A stretch of 64,000 bases of DNA from assembly GCA_963727915.1 (NCBI GenBank), contig CAVSID010000001.1, positions 744,001 to 808,000 on the forward strand, in the 5' to 3' direction. Below the pieces are notes generated by a model. The model did not search any database. It was not told the origin of the DNA and saw nothing but the letters and a program-made list of their open reading frames with translations. The position numbers were made by a program, and so were the translations under genes. This document shows, one piece after another, positions 55,823 to 63,444 of this stretch. The stretch is from CAWAND01 sp963727915 (GTDB lineage Bacteria > Chloroflexota > Anaerolineae > Anaerolineales > E44-bin32). Each line of letters opens with the position of its first letter. Positions within the stretch are counted from its first letter, which is position 1.

Positions 55823-57112
55823 CTACTTGCGCTTGCCGATCTCCACGTAGGGGCGCTTGTCCTCGCCCAGGTAGACCTGGCGCGGGCGGGCGATCTTCTG
55901 CTCGGGGTCTCCGAGCAGTTCTTGCCACTGAGCGAGCCAGCCCACAGTGCGGGCGATGGCGAACATCACCGGGAACATGGCGGTCGGGATCTGCATCGCC
56001 TGGTAGATGATCCCCGAATAGAAGTCGACATTGGGATAGAGCTTGCGGGAGACGAAGTAATCGTCTTCGAGGGCGATCTTCTCGAGCTCGAGAGCGATGT
56101 CGAGTAAGGGGTTTCGACCGGTGACTTCGAAGACTTCGTCGGCCACCTTCTTGATGATCCGCGCCCGCGGATCGTAGTTTTTGTACACCCGGTGACCGAA
56201 ACCCATCAGGCGGAAGTCACCGTCTTTCACACGTTGGACGTATTCAGCCACGTGTTTCTTGTCGCCGATCTCGCCCAGCATGCGCAGAACGCGTTCGTTG
56301 GCACCTCCGTGCAGCGGCCCTGAAAGCGCTGCCGCCGCGCCCGCTAGCGCACTGTAGGGATCGGCCCGGCTGGAGCCGATGGCTCGCATGGTGCTGGTGC
56401 TGCAGTTCTGTTCATGGTCAGCGTGAAGGATGAATAAGATGTCCAGCGCCTTGGAGAGGACGGGATCGGGCTCGTAGTCGGTTTCGGTCATCTTGTACAT
56501 CATGCTGAGGAAGTTGCCAGTGTAGGTCAGCCGATTGTCGGGATAGACGTAGGGCAGCCCGCGGCTGTGCCGGTAGGAAAAGGCGGCGATGGTGGGAACC
56601 TTGGCGATCATGCGCTTGATCTGGTACAGGCGGACATCGGGATCGTCGACCTGATGAGCTTCCGGATAGAACGTCGACAAGGCGGCAACCGTGCTGATGA
56701 ACATCCCCATCGGGTGGGAGTCGTAGCGGAAGGCTTCCATCATCGTCTTGACGTTTTCATGCAGGAAGGTGTGGTGGGTGATGTCGAACACCCACGCGTC
56801 CAACTGGTCCTTGGTGGGGAGCTCGCCAAAGATGATCAGGTAGGCGACCTCCAGGAAGGAGCTCTTCTCTGCCAGTTCATCGATGGGGTAGCCTCGGTAG
56901 CGCAGGATTCCCTTGTCACCGTCGATGAACGTGATCTTGCTGGTGGTGGAGGCGGTGTTCATAAACGCCGGATCATAGCTCATCATCCCAAAGTCGCCGT
57001 CTTCGACCTTGATCGACCTCAGGGCCATGGCCGGGATCGTGCCGTTCTGAATAGGGATGTCGTAGGTTTTGCCCGTGCGGTGGTCGGTGACACTGAGTTT
57101 GTCTTCAGCCAT
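55823..57112 (-). CDS. gltA: Citrate synthase
   Basis: Condenses oxaloacetate and acetyl-CoA to citrate, the TCA entry step. About 429 residues, intact. Active-site His in SGPLHGGANERVLRM, His in MGFGHRVYKNYDPRA and Asp in LYPNVDFYSGIIYQ are all present; FILHADHEQNCSTSTMRAIG is the first conserved helix. The N-terminal beta region (residues 1-50) marks the longer type II-like form. ATG 57112 gives the family start; an in-frame ATG at 57205 is the frame limit. A near-exact CRP-type site lies about 48 bases upstream. Confidence 0.97.
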   Translation of the reverse strand: MAEDKLSVTDHRTGKTYDIPIQNGTIPAMALRSIKVEDGDFGMMSYDPAFMNTASTTSKITFIDGDKGILRYRGYPIDELAEKSSFLEVAYLIIFGELPTKDQLDAWVFDITHHTFLHENVKTMMEAFRYDSHPMGMFISTVAALSTFYPEAHQVDDPDVRLYQIKRMIAKVPTIAAFSYRHSRGLPYVYPDNRLTYTGNFLSMMYKMTETDYEPDPVLSKALDILFILHADHEQNCSTSTMRAIGSSRADPYSALAGAAAALSGPLHGGANERVLRMLGEIGDKKHVAEYVQRVKDGDFRLMGFGHRVYKNYDPRARIIKKVADEVFEVTGRNPLLDIALELEKIALEDDYFVSRKLYPNVDFYSGIIYQAMQIPTAMFPVMFAIARTVGWLAQWQELLGDPEQKIARPRQVYLGEDKRPYVEIGKRK

Positions 57113-57378
57113 GTTGAGGGTCCTCCCTGGACAGAGCAGCTTGCTGTCCGGTGACGTGTTGTGAATGATCGCACACCGATCCGATGGGCCGAACGGTCGG
57201 CGCATCCGCCTCGCTCATTCCCTGGGGCGAGCCCCCTCAGCTTAATGGCCCGGGCCGCCCCGCACCAGCGATGCCTGTCAAGGATTCGCCATGACATCAG
57301 TCGCCGCGGCGGACAGCCGTTTGTAGGTTTATTGTACGACGTACGCATGGGTACAAGGGAGTAGGCGACCTAAAACGA
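57113..57378. promoter_or_regulatory. Upstream region of citrate synthase with CRP-like and GTAC elements
   Basis: Non-coding. It holds a near-exact CRP-type palindrome TGTGA-ATGATC-GCACA at 57160-57175 (nine of ten fixed positions) about 48 bases before gltA, and a TACAAT (minus, 57336-57331) overlapping GTACG-A-CGTAC (57334-57344). These could be the gltA promoter and operators. A ribosome binding site, GGAGG, lies close to the start. Confidence 0.45.
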
Positions 57379-57405
57379 AGAGCGGGCCGTTCGGCGGCCC
57401 GCTCT
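57379..57405 (-). terminator. Hairpin terminator of the secreted-protein gene
   Basis: AGAGCGGGCCG and CGGCCCGCTCT form a perfect 11-base stem with a TTCGG/CCGAA loop, followed on the minus strand by a CGTTTTA stretch. It lies 52 bases after the stop of the secreted protein. Confidence 0.8.
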
Positions 57406-57456
57406 GGTTGCAGTCTGGGAGTGCCCGAGCGGCAATCCCTTCCCAGGTCCGGAAGA

Positions 57457-58396
57457 TCAGTCGCCCGACGAGCAGCTCTTCGGTGAATGGCTATTGGCGT
57501 GGGGGTTGCACGGCTTGTCGCCCTTGTCGGGATTGCCGTGGTTCCCGTTGTTTCCGGGGTTGCCGTTTCCCGGCGTCCCGTTGCGCACGTGGCCGACGCC
57601 CAGGTAGGCGGGCTTGCCATATTCCTTGAACAACTGGCCCATCCCGGTCCCCGAGTTGAATTCGTCCGCCAACGACTGGACGCTCACGCCGCAGGGATCG
57701 ACGGTTCCGGCCTCGACGGCGGTCGGGTCGGTCCCGGCGGCGCATGCCTGTTCTGCCTGGGCGGCCATGGCGTAGAGCTTCACGATGACCCCGAAGCCCA
57801 TGCCGTCGTCGTGCATGGCTTCGATCGCACCGCCGACGCCGGAGTAGACCGCCTGGCCGGATCCGTCGCTGGTCAGATTCCAGCTCACCATCAGGCTGTT
57901 AAGGGCATCCCCCCAACCCTGAGCAAGGGCTGGATCGTTCACCATCACGGTCTGGGTGGTGGTCCCGTCGTCAAGCAGAAACACGACAGTGTATGTACCG
58001 TCGCCGTTGTCGGTCACGCTCTGCACGGTGGCCGATGTACCCGTGCCGTCACTGGACAAGACGCATGGTGAACCGGTGCAGTCCAAGGTGGCCTGGAGCG
58101 AGTTGAGCGCCGCTGCCAGTGAGTTCGGGCGTAACATTCTCAAAGAAGCTGCCCAGCAGTCCAACGATCGGCTGGTCGTAAGTAGCATTCATGCTGACCG
58201 TACATTGTGTGCTGTCCGATTGCTGGATGGTGACCAGGCCGGTGGTCGAGTCCACCGCCACCACCGTTCCTGACACCGTGTCACCGGAGCAGGATGGCAG
58301 CGACTCCCCCTCGGCAAAGGCAGCCGCACCTGGCAGCAGGCTCAGGGCCATGGCTATGGTGACACAAATCGAGATGCTGTTTCCCAACCGACGCAT
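57457..58396 (-). CDS. Secreted protein of unknown function, one frameshift
   Basis: A signal peptide (MRRLGNSISICVTIAMALSL, then LPGAAAFAEG) begins at ATG 58396. The mature part has an N-terminal beta-rich domain with a SGTVVAVDSTTGLVTIQQSD segment (like DUF5666 domains), a second such block with TVQSVTDNGDGTYTVVFLLD after a frame change near 58120, and a Gly/Asn-rich tail (NGTPGNGNPGNNGNHGNPDK). About 310 residues. The DUF5666-like similarity is a pattern impression. Probably at the cell surface or exported. It has its own terminator and is divergent from lipA. Confidence 0.7.
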
Positions 58397-58622
58397 GTTT
58401 CCCTCCGTCCTGTCTCGCTTCAGACCCGCGCCAGGCAATGCTTGCCGCCCTCCTGGCCGGGGATGTACAGGTTAGAACGGACAAGAGGCATGGTTGTTAC
58501 GGGAATTCAGTAGGACCTTCTTTACCGTGAGCGCGGCAAACGCATGCAGCGTGGGCAAATCGCAGGCCCGCCGTCGCGCTGACGGCAGTTTGTGGCCCCC
58601 CAGGGAAGGGCTCAAAGCGCGG

Positions 58623-58628
58623 TAAAAT
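58623..58628 (+). promoter_or_regulatory. TAAAAT -10 box six bases before the lipA ATG
   Basis: TAAAAT ends six bases before ATG 58635, as in the aminotransferase at 9301, so lipA is probably transcribed as a leaderless mRNA. Confidence 0.5.
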
Positions 58629-58634
58629 GGCCCC

Positions 58635-59609
58635 ATGGCAGAAAAGGGCGCATCTATGGCCGACGGCCAGGGCGTAATCCGCGAACAAGACATCGGAGTC
58701 CATTCAGGGCGGCCGCAGCGCCGGCCGGAGTGGATCAAAGTCCGCGCGCCGGCCGGTGAAACCTACGAATGGCTGCGCGAAATGATGCGCTCCAAGTCCC
58801 TGCACACCGTGTGTGAAGAGGCGCGCTGTCCCAACATTGGCGAATGCTGGGGAGATGGTACGGCTACCTTCCTACTGATGGGCGACGTCTGCACCCGGTC
58901 GTGCGGGTTCTGCGACATCAAGACCGGGCGGCCCTCCCCCTTGGATTGGCTGGAGCCGGAACGAGTGGCCCGGGCCGTTCAGTCGATGGGCCTTCGGCAC
59001 GCCGTGATCACCAGCGTGAACCGGGACGAGCGGGCGGACGGCGGCGCACCGATTTTCGCCATGGTCATCCGGCGCATCCGCGAACTCCAACCCGGCTGCT
59101 CGATTGAAGTGCTGATCCCCGACTTCAAGGGATCGAAAGACGCGCTTAAAGTGGTGATGGAGGCCCGGCCGGAAATCCTAAATCACAACGTCGAGACCGT
59201 CCGCCGCCTGTTCCGCCACGTCCAACCCCAGGATCATTACGAATGGGCTCAAGCCACCTTGTCGAACGCCAAGGCCCTCGACCCACAGGTGCTGACCAAG
59301 TCCGGCATCATGGTCGGCCTGGGCGAGACCATGGACGAAGTCAAACAGACCATGCGCGATCTGCGTTCGTGGGGCGTCGACATTCTGACCGTGGGGCAGT
59401 ACCTGCAGCCGTCGAAGAAGCACCTCCCGATCGACCGATACTACACGCCTGACGAGTTCAAGGAGATCGAGGATTTCGGCGGCGAGATCGGTTTCCGATG
59501 GGTGGAGAGCGGCCCGCTTGTCCGTTCCTCGTACCACGCTGAGCAGCAAGTGCGCGCCCTGAGCGACGTCCACCGTGAACTCTACGGGATCCCATCCGGA
59601 TCCGATTAG
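58635..59609 (+). CDS. lipA: Lipoyl synthase
   Basis: Radical SAM enzyme that inserts two sulfurs into the octanoyl group of lipoyl domains. An intact 324-residue protein. Both iron-sulfur clusters are visible: auxiliary cluster Cys60, Cys65 and Cys71 (VCEEARCPNIGECWG), radical cluster Cys86, Cys90 and Cys93 (CTRSCGFC), and the C-terminal ARG-type motif ESGPLVRSSYHAEQQ that completes the auxiliary cluster. No lipB is nearby. The start is fixed by the -10 box directly upstream. Confidence 0.97.
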   Translation: MAEKGASMADGQGVIREQDIGVHSGRPQRRPEWIKVRAPAGETYEWLREMMRSKSLHTVCEEARCPNIGECWGDGTATFLLMGDVCTRSCGFCDIKTGRPSPLDWLEPERVARAVQSMGLRHAVITSVNRDERADGGAPIFAMVIRRIRELQPGCSIEVLIPDFKGSKDALKVVMEARPEILNHNVETVRRLFRHVQPQDHYEWAQATLSNAKALDPQVLTKSGIMVGLGETMDEVKQTMRDLRSWGVDILTVGQYLQPSKKHLPIDRYYTPDEFKEIEDFGGEIGFRWVESGPLVRSSYHAEQQVRALSDVHRELYGIPSGSD

Positions 59610-59632
59610 CGTCAACCACTCAGGGATGAAAA

Positions 59633-59653
59633 GGCCCCGCCCAGGCGGGGCTT
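59633..59653 (+). terminator. Short hairpin after lipA
   Basis: GCCCCGC and GCGGGGC pair around a CCAG loop with AA/TT extensions (59633-59653), 24 bases after the lipA stop. A weak terminator. Confidence 0.55.
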
Positions 59654-59728
59654 GTGCGTTCCGGAGGGAGCCGGTGGACCGCCGCGTGACAGCCATCGGT
59701 GACTCTGCTATGCTGGCATTGAGAACTT

Positions 59729-60430
59729 ATGCGCCTATCTTTTGATGCCGATCGCATACCCGGCTACCGTGCCGAGGAGCGGATGGAAGCCGTGTTCCGC
59801 ATTCGTCGGTTGTGGAGCCGCTATGAGCGCCCGGACGACGTCAACCAGCTGTTAAGGCAGTTTGCACGCGTATCGATCTTGGACGGCTTCATGCTGGACT
59901 ATCTTTCGCTAGGCGGAAAGGAGGCCAGCTGGATCTGGCCCTTTGCCCGCCCGACGAACACTCGCCAGGCCCCAGACGTCCCCGAACCGCTGGCGGGTGT
60001 GCCCAGCGATCGATTGGCCGGGCTGCGGGGGAACGCTGAAGGACTGGCCCTGGAAGCCGAATCGCTCTATCGATACATCGATTACGAGAAGAGTCCACTG
60101 GGCCTGTTCGAATACGCCGTCTTTGTTCGGGAACTGTGGGCGACCAAATCGGCGGCCCAGGCGGCTGAGTGGCTCGATCTGCAACCGATCTTCGTCAAGC
60201 ATCGTTTTGACTCAATTCTCAGAAGCGAAGCGCGCCGCATCGTCCGTTTCAGCCGCCCCAAGACCTTCGATCCGGTTTCTCGCCTGTCACCCGGAGGTGG
60301 AGGGGAAGTCAGCTTCCTGGTCTATCAAGGCGGGCCCTGGAAGCGGATCCACACGCTGAATCTCACGGTCGATCCCAAGGGGTGGGTGCGCACCCGGACA
60401 GGAGATGTCCTGGTCAGCCTGAAGGCGTAG
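59729..60430 (+). CDS. Hypothetical protein, conserved-looking
   Basis: An intact 233-residue protein beginning MRLSFDADRIPGYRAEERME, charged and mostly alpha-helical by eye in the first 160 residues, with a C-terminal beta-rich domain (GGGEVSFLVYQGGPWKRIHT, then LNLTVDPKGWVRTRTGDVLV). No signal peptide or helices for a membrane. A TATGCT box lies 14 bases before ATG 59729, so the leader would be very short. I do not recognise the family. Confidence 0.65.
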   Translation: MRLSFDADRIPGYRAEERMEAVFRIRRLWSRYERPDDVNQLLRQFARVSILDGFMLDYLSLGGKEASWIWPFARPTNTRQAPDVPEPLAGVPSDRLAGLRGNAEGLALEAESLYRYIDYEKSPLGLFEYAVFVRELWATKSAAQAAEWLDLQPIFVKHRFDSILRSEARRIVRFSRPKTFDPVSRLSPGGGGEVSFLVYQGGPWKRIHTLNLTVDPKGWVRTRTGDVLVSLKA

Positions 60431-60502
60431 GGGGTCCTTCGAGCCTGTTTCGCAAGCGCTCACCGGGGTGACCGGTGAATGAAGAGGAGGGGCAGACAGC
60501 GC

Positions 60503-60838
60503 ATGACGCTTTCCTGGCAGACGTTCAAGCTGGTGGAAATGCGCGTGGGAAAAGTGACCGAGGTCTGGGAAACAGACGACACCCAGCAAGCATCGTTCTG
60601 GATGGATATCGATTTTGGACCGCAGGTGGGGGTGAGACGAAGCTCGGCGGCCATTCGTGATTTTTATCACAAATCAGACCTCGTCGGCCGATTGGTGGTG
60701 GCTGTCACCAACTTTCCCCCCAAACAGATCGGCCATCACCTGTCGGAAGTCCTGGTCCTGGCGGCCGTGGGGCACGAGGGGCGGTTGACCTTGCTCACCC
60801 CCGATGCGGACGTCGAGCTCGGATCCCTGATCGCCTGA
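60503..60838 (+). CDS. tRNA-binding domain protein (CsaA/Trbp111-like)
   Basis: About 111 residues of OB-fold tRNA-binding domain. Begins MTLSWQTFKLVEMRVGKVTE and has the block VAVTNFPPKQIGHHLSEVLV that CsaA-like proteins share (F-P-x-x-x-I-x). CsaA acts as a chaperone-like, tRNA-binding protein in export or folding. ATG 60503 is preferred; an ATG at 60479 is in frame. A near-exact CRP-type palindrome (60656-60671) falls in codons 51-57. No frameshift. Confidence 0.85.
   Translation: MTLSWQTFKLVEMRVGKVTEVWETDDTQQASFWMDIDFGPQVGVRRSSAAIRDFYHKSDLVGRLVVAVTNFPPKQIGHHLSEVLVLAAVGHEGRLTLLTPDADVELGSLIA
60656..60671. promoter_or_regulatory. Near-exact CRP-type palindrome inside the CsaA-like gene
   Basis: CGTGA-TTTTTA-TCACA matches nine of ten fixed positions. 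It is inside coding sequence, so it may be only a chance match of the motif. Confidence 0.2.
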
Positions 60839-60907
60839 CCTCTGGTGCAGCCGGGTCGCCCCTCTGGCGGCCCTTGTCCTTGCGAGGAATCTGGCTCAAC
60901 GGGACGT

Positions 60908-61573
60908 TCAGTTGACGACGTCGATGCCACCGAACATCACAAAACAACTCACGTGAAGCTTGGCGGTGACGCCCTCGGCCGGGGTCTGGCGGGCCTTGTT
61001 GCTCCAGCCGCCGAAGATCGGCAGGCCGGTGACCTCGACGCGCCAATCGTCGGGCACAATAATCTTGGCGCCGCCAAATGCCGTGGTCACCTCGAGCGTG
61101 GCGCCCTCGGGGGCCAGCTTGGCGTCGCGCAGGTCAACGTCCGACCCGGCGAACAGCGACGTCACGCTGCCGCCGCGAAAGGCAGCCGATTGGTTGCGAG
61201 GGTTGGATGCGCCGAAGATGGCGAAGGTGCGGACGGTGTCCTCCGAAGAAGCGCCGGCTGCGGGCTGAAAACCGCGACCAAACAATAGCCACAACCCGGC
61301 GACCACCAGCAGCCCTGACCATACCAGCGCCCAGACGTTGCCGGGGAAGACACCCAGGGTCAACCCTTGGAAGACTAGCCCCACCACGATCAGGATGACA
61401 GCCCCGATCAGCGGGGCCGACCGGTTGATGACCTGCACGGCGCCGAGGAATATCAGGATCAGCGGCCACCAGGTGCCAAAGATCGAACCGAAGTCCCAAA
61501 CCCCCATTTGACCCAGCAGAAAACCAGCGCCAACGATGATGAGCAGCACGCCGAAGATGGTGCGGCCGGACAT
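60908..61573 (-). CDS. LiaF-like membrane protein (DUF5668 plus C-terminal stress domain)
   Basis: About 221 residues: four helices (GRTIFGVLLIIVGAGFLLGQ, TWWPLILIFLGAVQVI, APLIGAVILIVVGLVFQGLT, VWALVWSGLLVVAGLWLLFG), then a beta-solenoid domain (FAIFGASNPRNQSAAFRGG, TLEVTTAFGGAKIIVPDDW). This is the layout of LiaF/YvqF-type proteins that modulate cell-envelope stress sensors. Its start at 61573 follows GAGG; a further ATG is at 61588. No LiaRS pair is nearby. Stops at 60908, 70 bases from the CsaA-like stop (convergent). Confidence 0.85.
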   Translation of the reverse strand: MSGRTIFGVLLIIVGAGFLLGQMGVWDFGSIFGTWWPLILIFLGAVQVINRSAPLIGAVILIVVGLVFQGLTLGVFPGNVWALVWSGLLVVAGLWLLFGRGFQPAAGASSEDTVRTFAIFGASNPRNQSAAFRGGSVTSLFAGSDVDLRDAKLAPEGATLEVTTAFGGAKIIVPDDWRVEVTGLPIFGGWSNKARQTPAEGVTAKLHVSCFVMFGGIDVVN

Positions 61574-61681
61574 GGGCTTGCCCTCCATGGTCGTCCTAAT
61601 CAGCTCGGGACATGAAGCAATTATAGAGGGAGAAGGGCGGCCATGCGTCCCGATCTCTGCGGTCGAATGTCAGTTAAATGA

Positions 61682-61713
61682 AAATGAGCCTCCCTGGTGT
61701 CCGAGGCTCATTT
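61682..61713 (-). terminator. Terminator of the cold-shock gene
   Basis: AAATGAGCCTC and GAGGCTCATTT form a perfect 11-base stem with a ten-base loop, followed on the minus strand by TTTTCATTTAA. It lies 19 bases after the csp stop. Confidence 0.85.
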
Positions 61714-61732
61714 GAAGATCGTGTGCTGCGGC

Positions 61733-61942
61733 TCAGACGACGGTTACGTTGGCGGCCTGAAGCCCTTTGGGCCCTTCTTCGACCGAGAACTCAACCTGCT
61801 GACCCTCTTCGAGGGTACGAAAACCGTCGGCTTCAATGGCGGTGTAGTGGACAAAGACATCCGGGCCATCTTCACGTTGAATGAAGCCGTAGCCCTTCCC
61901 ACTGTTGAACCACTTGACGGTCCCGGTAAGACGCTCCGACAT
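61733..61942 (-). CDS. Cold-shock-domain protein
   Basis: A 69-residue CspA-type RNA-binding protein. RNP1 KGYGFIQR and RNP2 VFVHYTA are present in the OB fold (MSERLTGTVKWFNSGKGYGF). It melts RNA secondary structure. ATG 61942 follows AAGGAG. A long 5' region (to 62216) without a gene may form the usual cold-shock leader. It ends at a strong terminator. Confidence 0.95.
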   Translation of the reverse strand: MSERLTGTVKWFNSGKGYGFIQREDGPDVFVHYTAIEADGFRTLEEGQQVEFSVEEGPKGLQAANVTVV

Positions 61943-62216
61943 GCGTTCAACTCCTTGCGCGTGATAAGGATTGTGAGGCGCTTGGTGCGTTCGTCGGAGG
62001 GTCGAGATGACCGGCAATGCCGTCACACCAGGATGGACCGCAACGAGCACGGGCCATGGGCTTTCCGACTTCCTGACCGAACGTACTCGCAACCTGTTGA
62101 CGTCGATCATATCATCGGTTTTTGTGCCTGGCTAGTCCCCCGATTGCGGACGCCGCCCCCCGGGACGCCCATGGCCCCAAGGCCGTCCATCCGTTGCGAA
62201 TCCACGGGTAGGGGCC
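61943..62216. other. 274-base gap upstream of the cold-shock gene
   Basis: The only recognisable elements on the minus strand are AAGGAG next to the csp start and a TATGAT box near 62111-62106. If used, the message would have a leader of about 160 bases, as is common for cold-shock genes. No good -35. Confidence 0.35.
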
Positions 62217-62384
62217 GTGCCGAGGAGATACACGAACATCGTCACCCGCCCTCTTCTACCATCGGTCGATGACCCCGGTCTCATCGCTTATGTCCGGCCG
62301 TTCTACTACAACCTGCTCGAGCGCAATCAAGCCAAGGATCCTGCCGGCGTGTTCCGTTTAGAATGGGTGAAATCTTCAGGGTGA
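62217..62384 (+). CDS. Putative small ORF of 55 codons, weak
   Basis: From GTG 62217 a frame runs 55 codons to TGA 62382-62384, reading VTRPLLPSVDDPGLIAYVRP and further (FYYNLLERNQAKDPAGVF). The amino-acid mix looks protein-like, with no low-complexity. It has only a weak TAGGGG before the start. It may be a real small gene, or the remnant or frameshifted end of a larger one. Confidence 0.3.
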   Translation: MPRRYTNIVTRPLLPSVDDPGLIAYVRPFYYNLLERNQAKDPAGVFRLEWVKSSG

Positions 62385-62434
62385 CGCGACTCCGCGTTCA
62401 TCGCTGCCAACTTCCCTTCCTGGAGGCGTGCACT

Positions 62435-62881
62435 ATGTACAACCTGCTACTTGGGGCACATAACATTGTCCGCTGGCTGGTGCTCGTGGCCGCCGTCTGG
62501 GCCCTGTACCGGGCCTACGCCGGCTGGCTTGGCGCTCGAGCGTGGACCCCGGCCGACAAACAGGCTGGCTTTTTCTTGACCACAGCCTTCGACACCCAGG
62601 TGCTGCTAGGGCTGATCCTGGCGGCCACCAGCCCACTGACCCAGGCGGCGTTGGCCAATCCGGGGGCCGTCATGACCGCCGACACGTTGCGCTTCTTCTT
62701 CGCCGAGCATATCCCGCTCATGATCCTGGCCCTGATCGTGGTGCATGTCACCAGCGTCCTATTGCGGCGGGCCGACGACGACCCCGGCCGGTTCAGACGC
62801 TCGGCGCTGGGCTACACGCTGGCGGCGCTGATGGTGGCCGTGGCCATCCCCTGGTGGCGGCCGCTCTTCCCCGGGCTGTAG
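62435..62881 (+). CDS. Four-helix membrane protein
   Basis: About 148 residues: helices around NIVRWLVLVAAVWALYRAYA, LTTAFDTQVLLGLILAATSP, HIPLMILALIVVHVTSVLL and LGYTLAALMVAVAIPWW. His residues near helix ends (AHNIVRW, AEHIPLM, VHVTS) could bind haem as in cytochrome b561-like four-helix proteins, but this is not certain. ATG 62435 has TGGAGG upstream. The following thioesterase gene starts five bases on. Family not named. Confidence 0.7.
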   Translation: MYNLLLGAHNIVRWLVLVAAVWALYRAYAGWLGARAWTPADKQAGFFLTTAFDTQVLLGLILAATSPLTQAALANPGAVMTADTLRFFFAEHIPLMILALIVVHVTSVLLRRADDDPGRFRRSALGYTLAALMVAVAIPWWRPLFPGL

Positions 62882-62886
62882 GCGGT

Positions 62887-63331
62887 GTGGACGAGTACCG
62901 CTTCTTCCATCCGATTGAGGTTCGCTGGGCCGATGTTGATTCGCGCCGGCACGTCAACAACGCCCGCTACTTCACCTACATGGAGCAGGCCCGGGCGCGC
63001 TACTTTCGAGCATCTCGGCCTGTGGGACGGGAAGGACCTCGACCAGTGGGGGTCGGTGGTGGCCGAGACCAGCTGCACCTTCTTCGAGCCGATCTTCTTC
63101 GGCCAAGTGATCAAGGTCGGTGTTCGGACCACCCGGCTGGGGGGACAAGAGCATGGAGATGATCTGCAGCCTGCGTGATGTCGCCAGCGGGACGCGAGTT
63201 GGCGAGAGGTCGCTCGATCCAGGTGTCATACGACTACGATCAGGCGCAGGACCGTGCGCGTCCCCGATGGCTGGCGAGAAGCGATCACGGCCTTCGAGGG
63301 CCTGGACGACCAGACTCCCCCCTCGGCGTGA
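62887..63331 (+). CDS. 4-hydroxybenzoyl-CoA-type (YbgC/FadM) thioesterase, frameshifted
   Basis: Begins VDEYRFFHPIEVRWADVDSR, then RHVNNARYFTYMEQARARYF, the hotdog YbgC-like motif (WADVD.. with the catalytic Asp and HVNN). After frame changes near 63008, 63150 and 63215 it reads WDGKDLDQWGSVVAETSCTF, VIKVGVRTTRLGGQ and SIQVSYDYDQ, ending near TGA 63329-63331. About 145 residues. Hydrolyses short acyl-CoAs. The start is GTG 62887, five bases after the membrane-protein stop. The indels appear to be sequence errors. Confidence 0.82.
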
Positions 63332-63444
63332 TCTCCTTCTTGCGTCAATTGATATGATTAGTCAGGACCTCGGCGGCCCAACCGCGGGCCGACCTTTTCG
63401 GCCTGGCCCCGGGGCACCTTGCCCCCGACGAAAGGGAGGATCCT

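Noticed and set aside
55800..55825. tRNA T-arm-like GGTTCGAACCC
   Set aside because: No acceptor stem, D-arm or anticodon arm around it; the region is the terminator and the citrate synthase 3' end.
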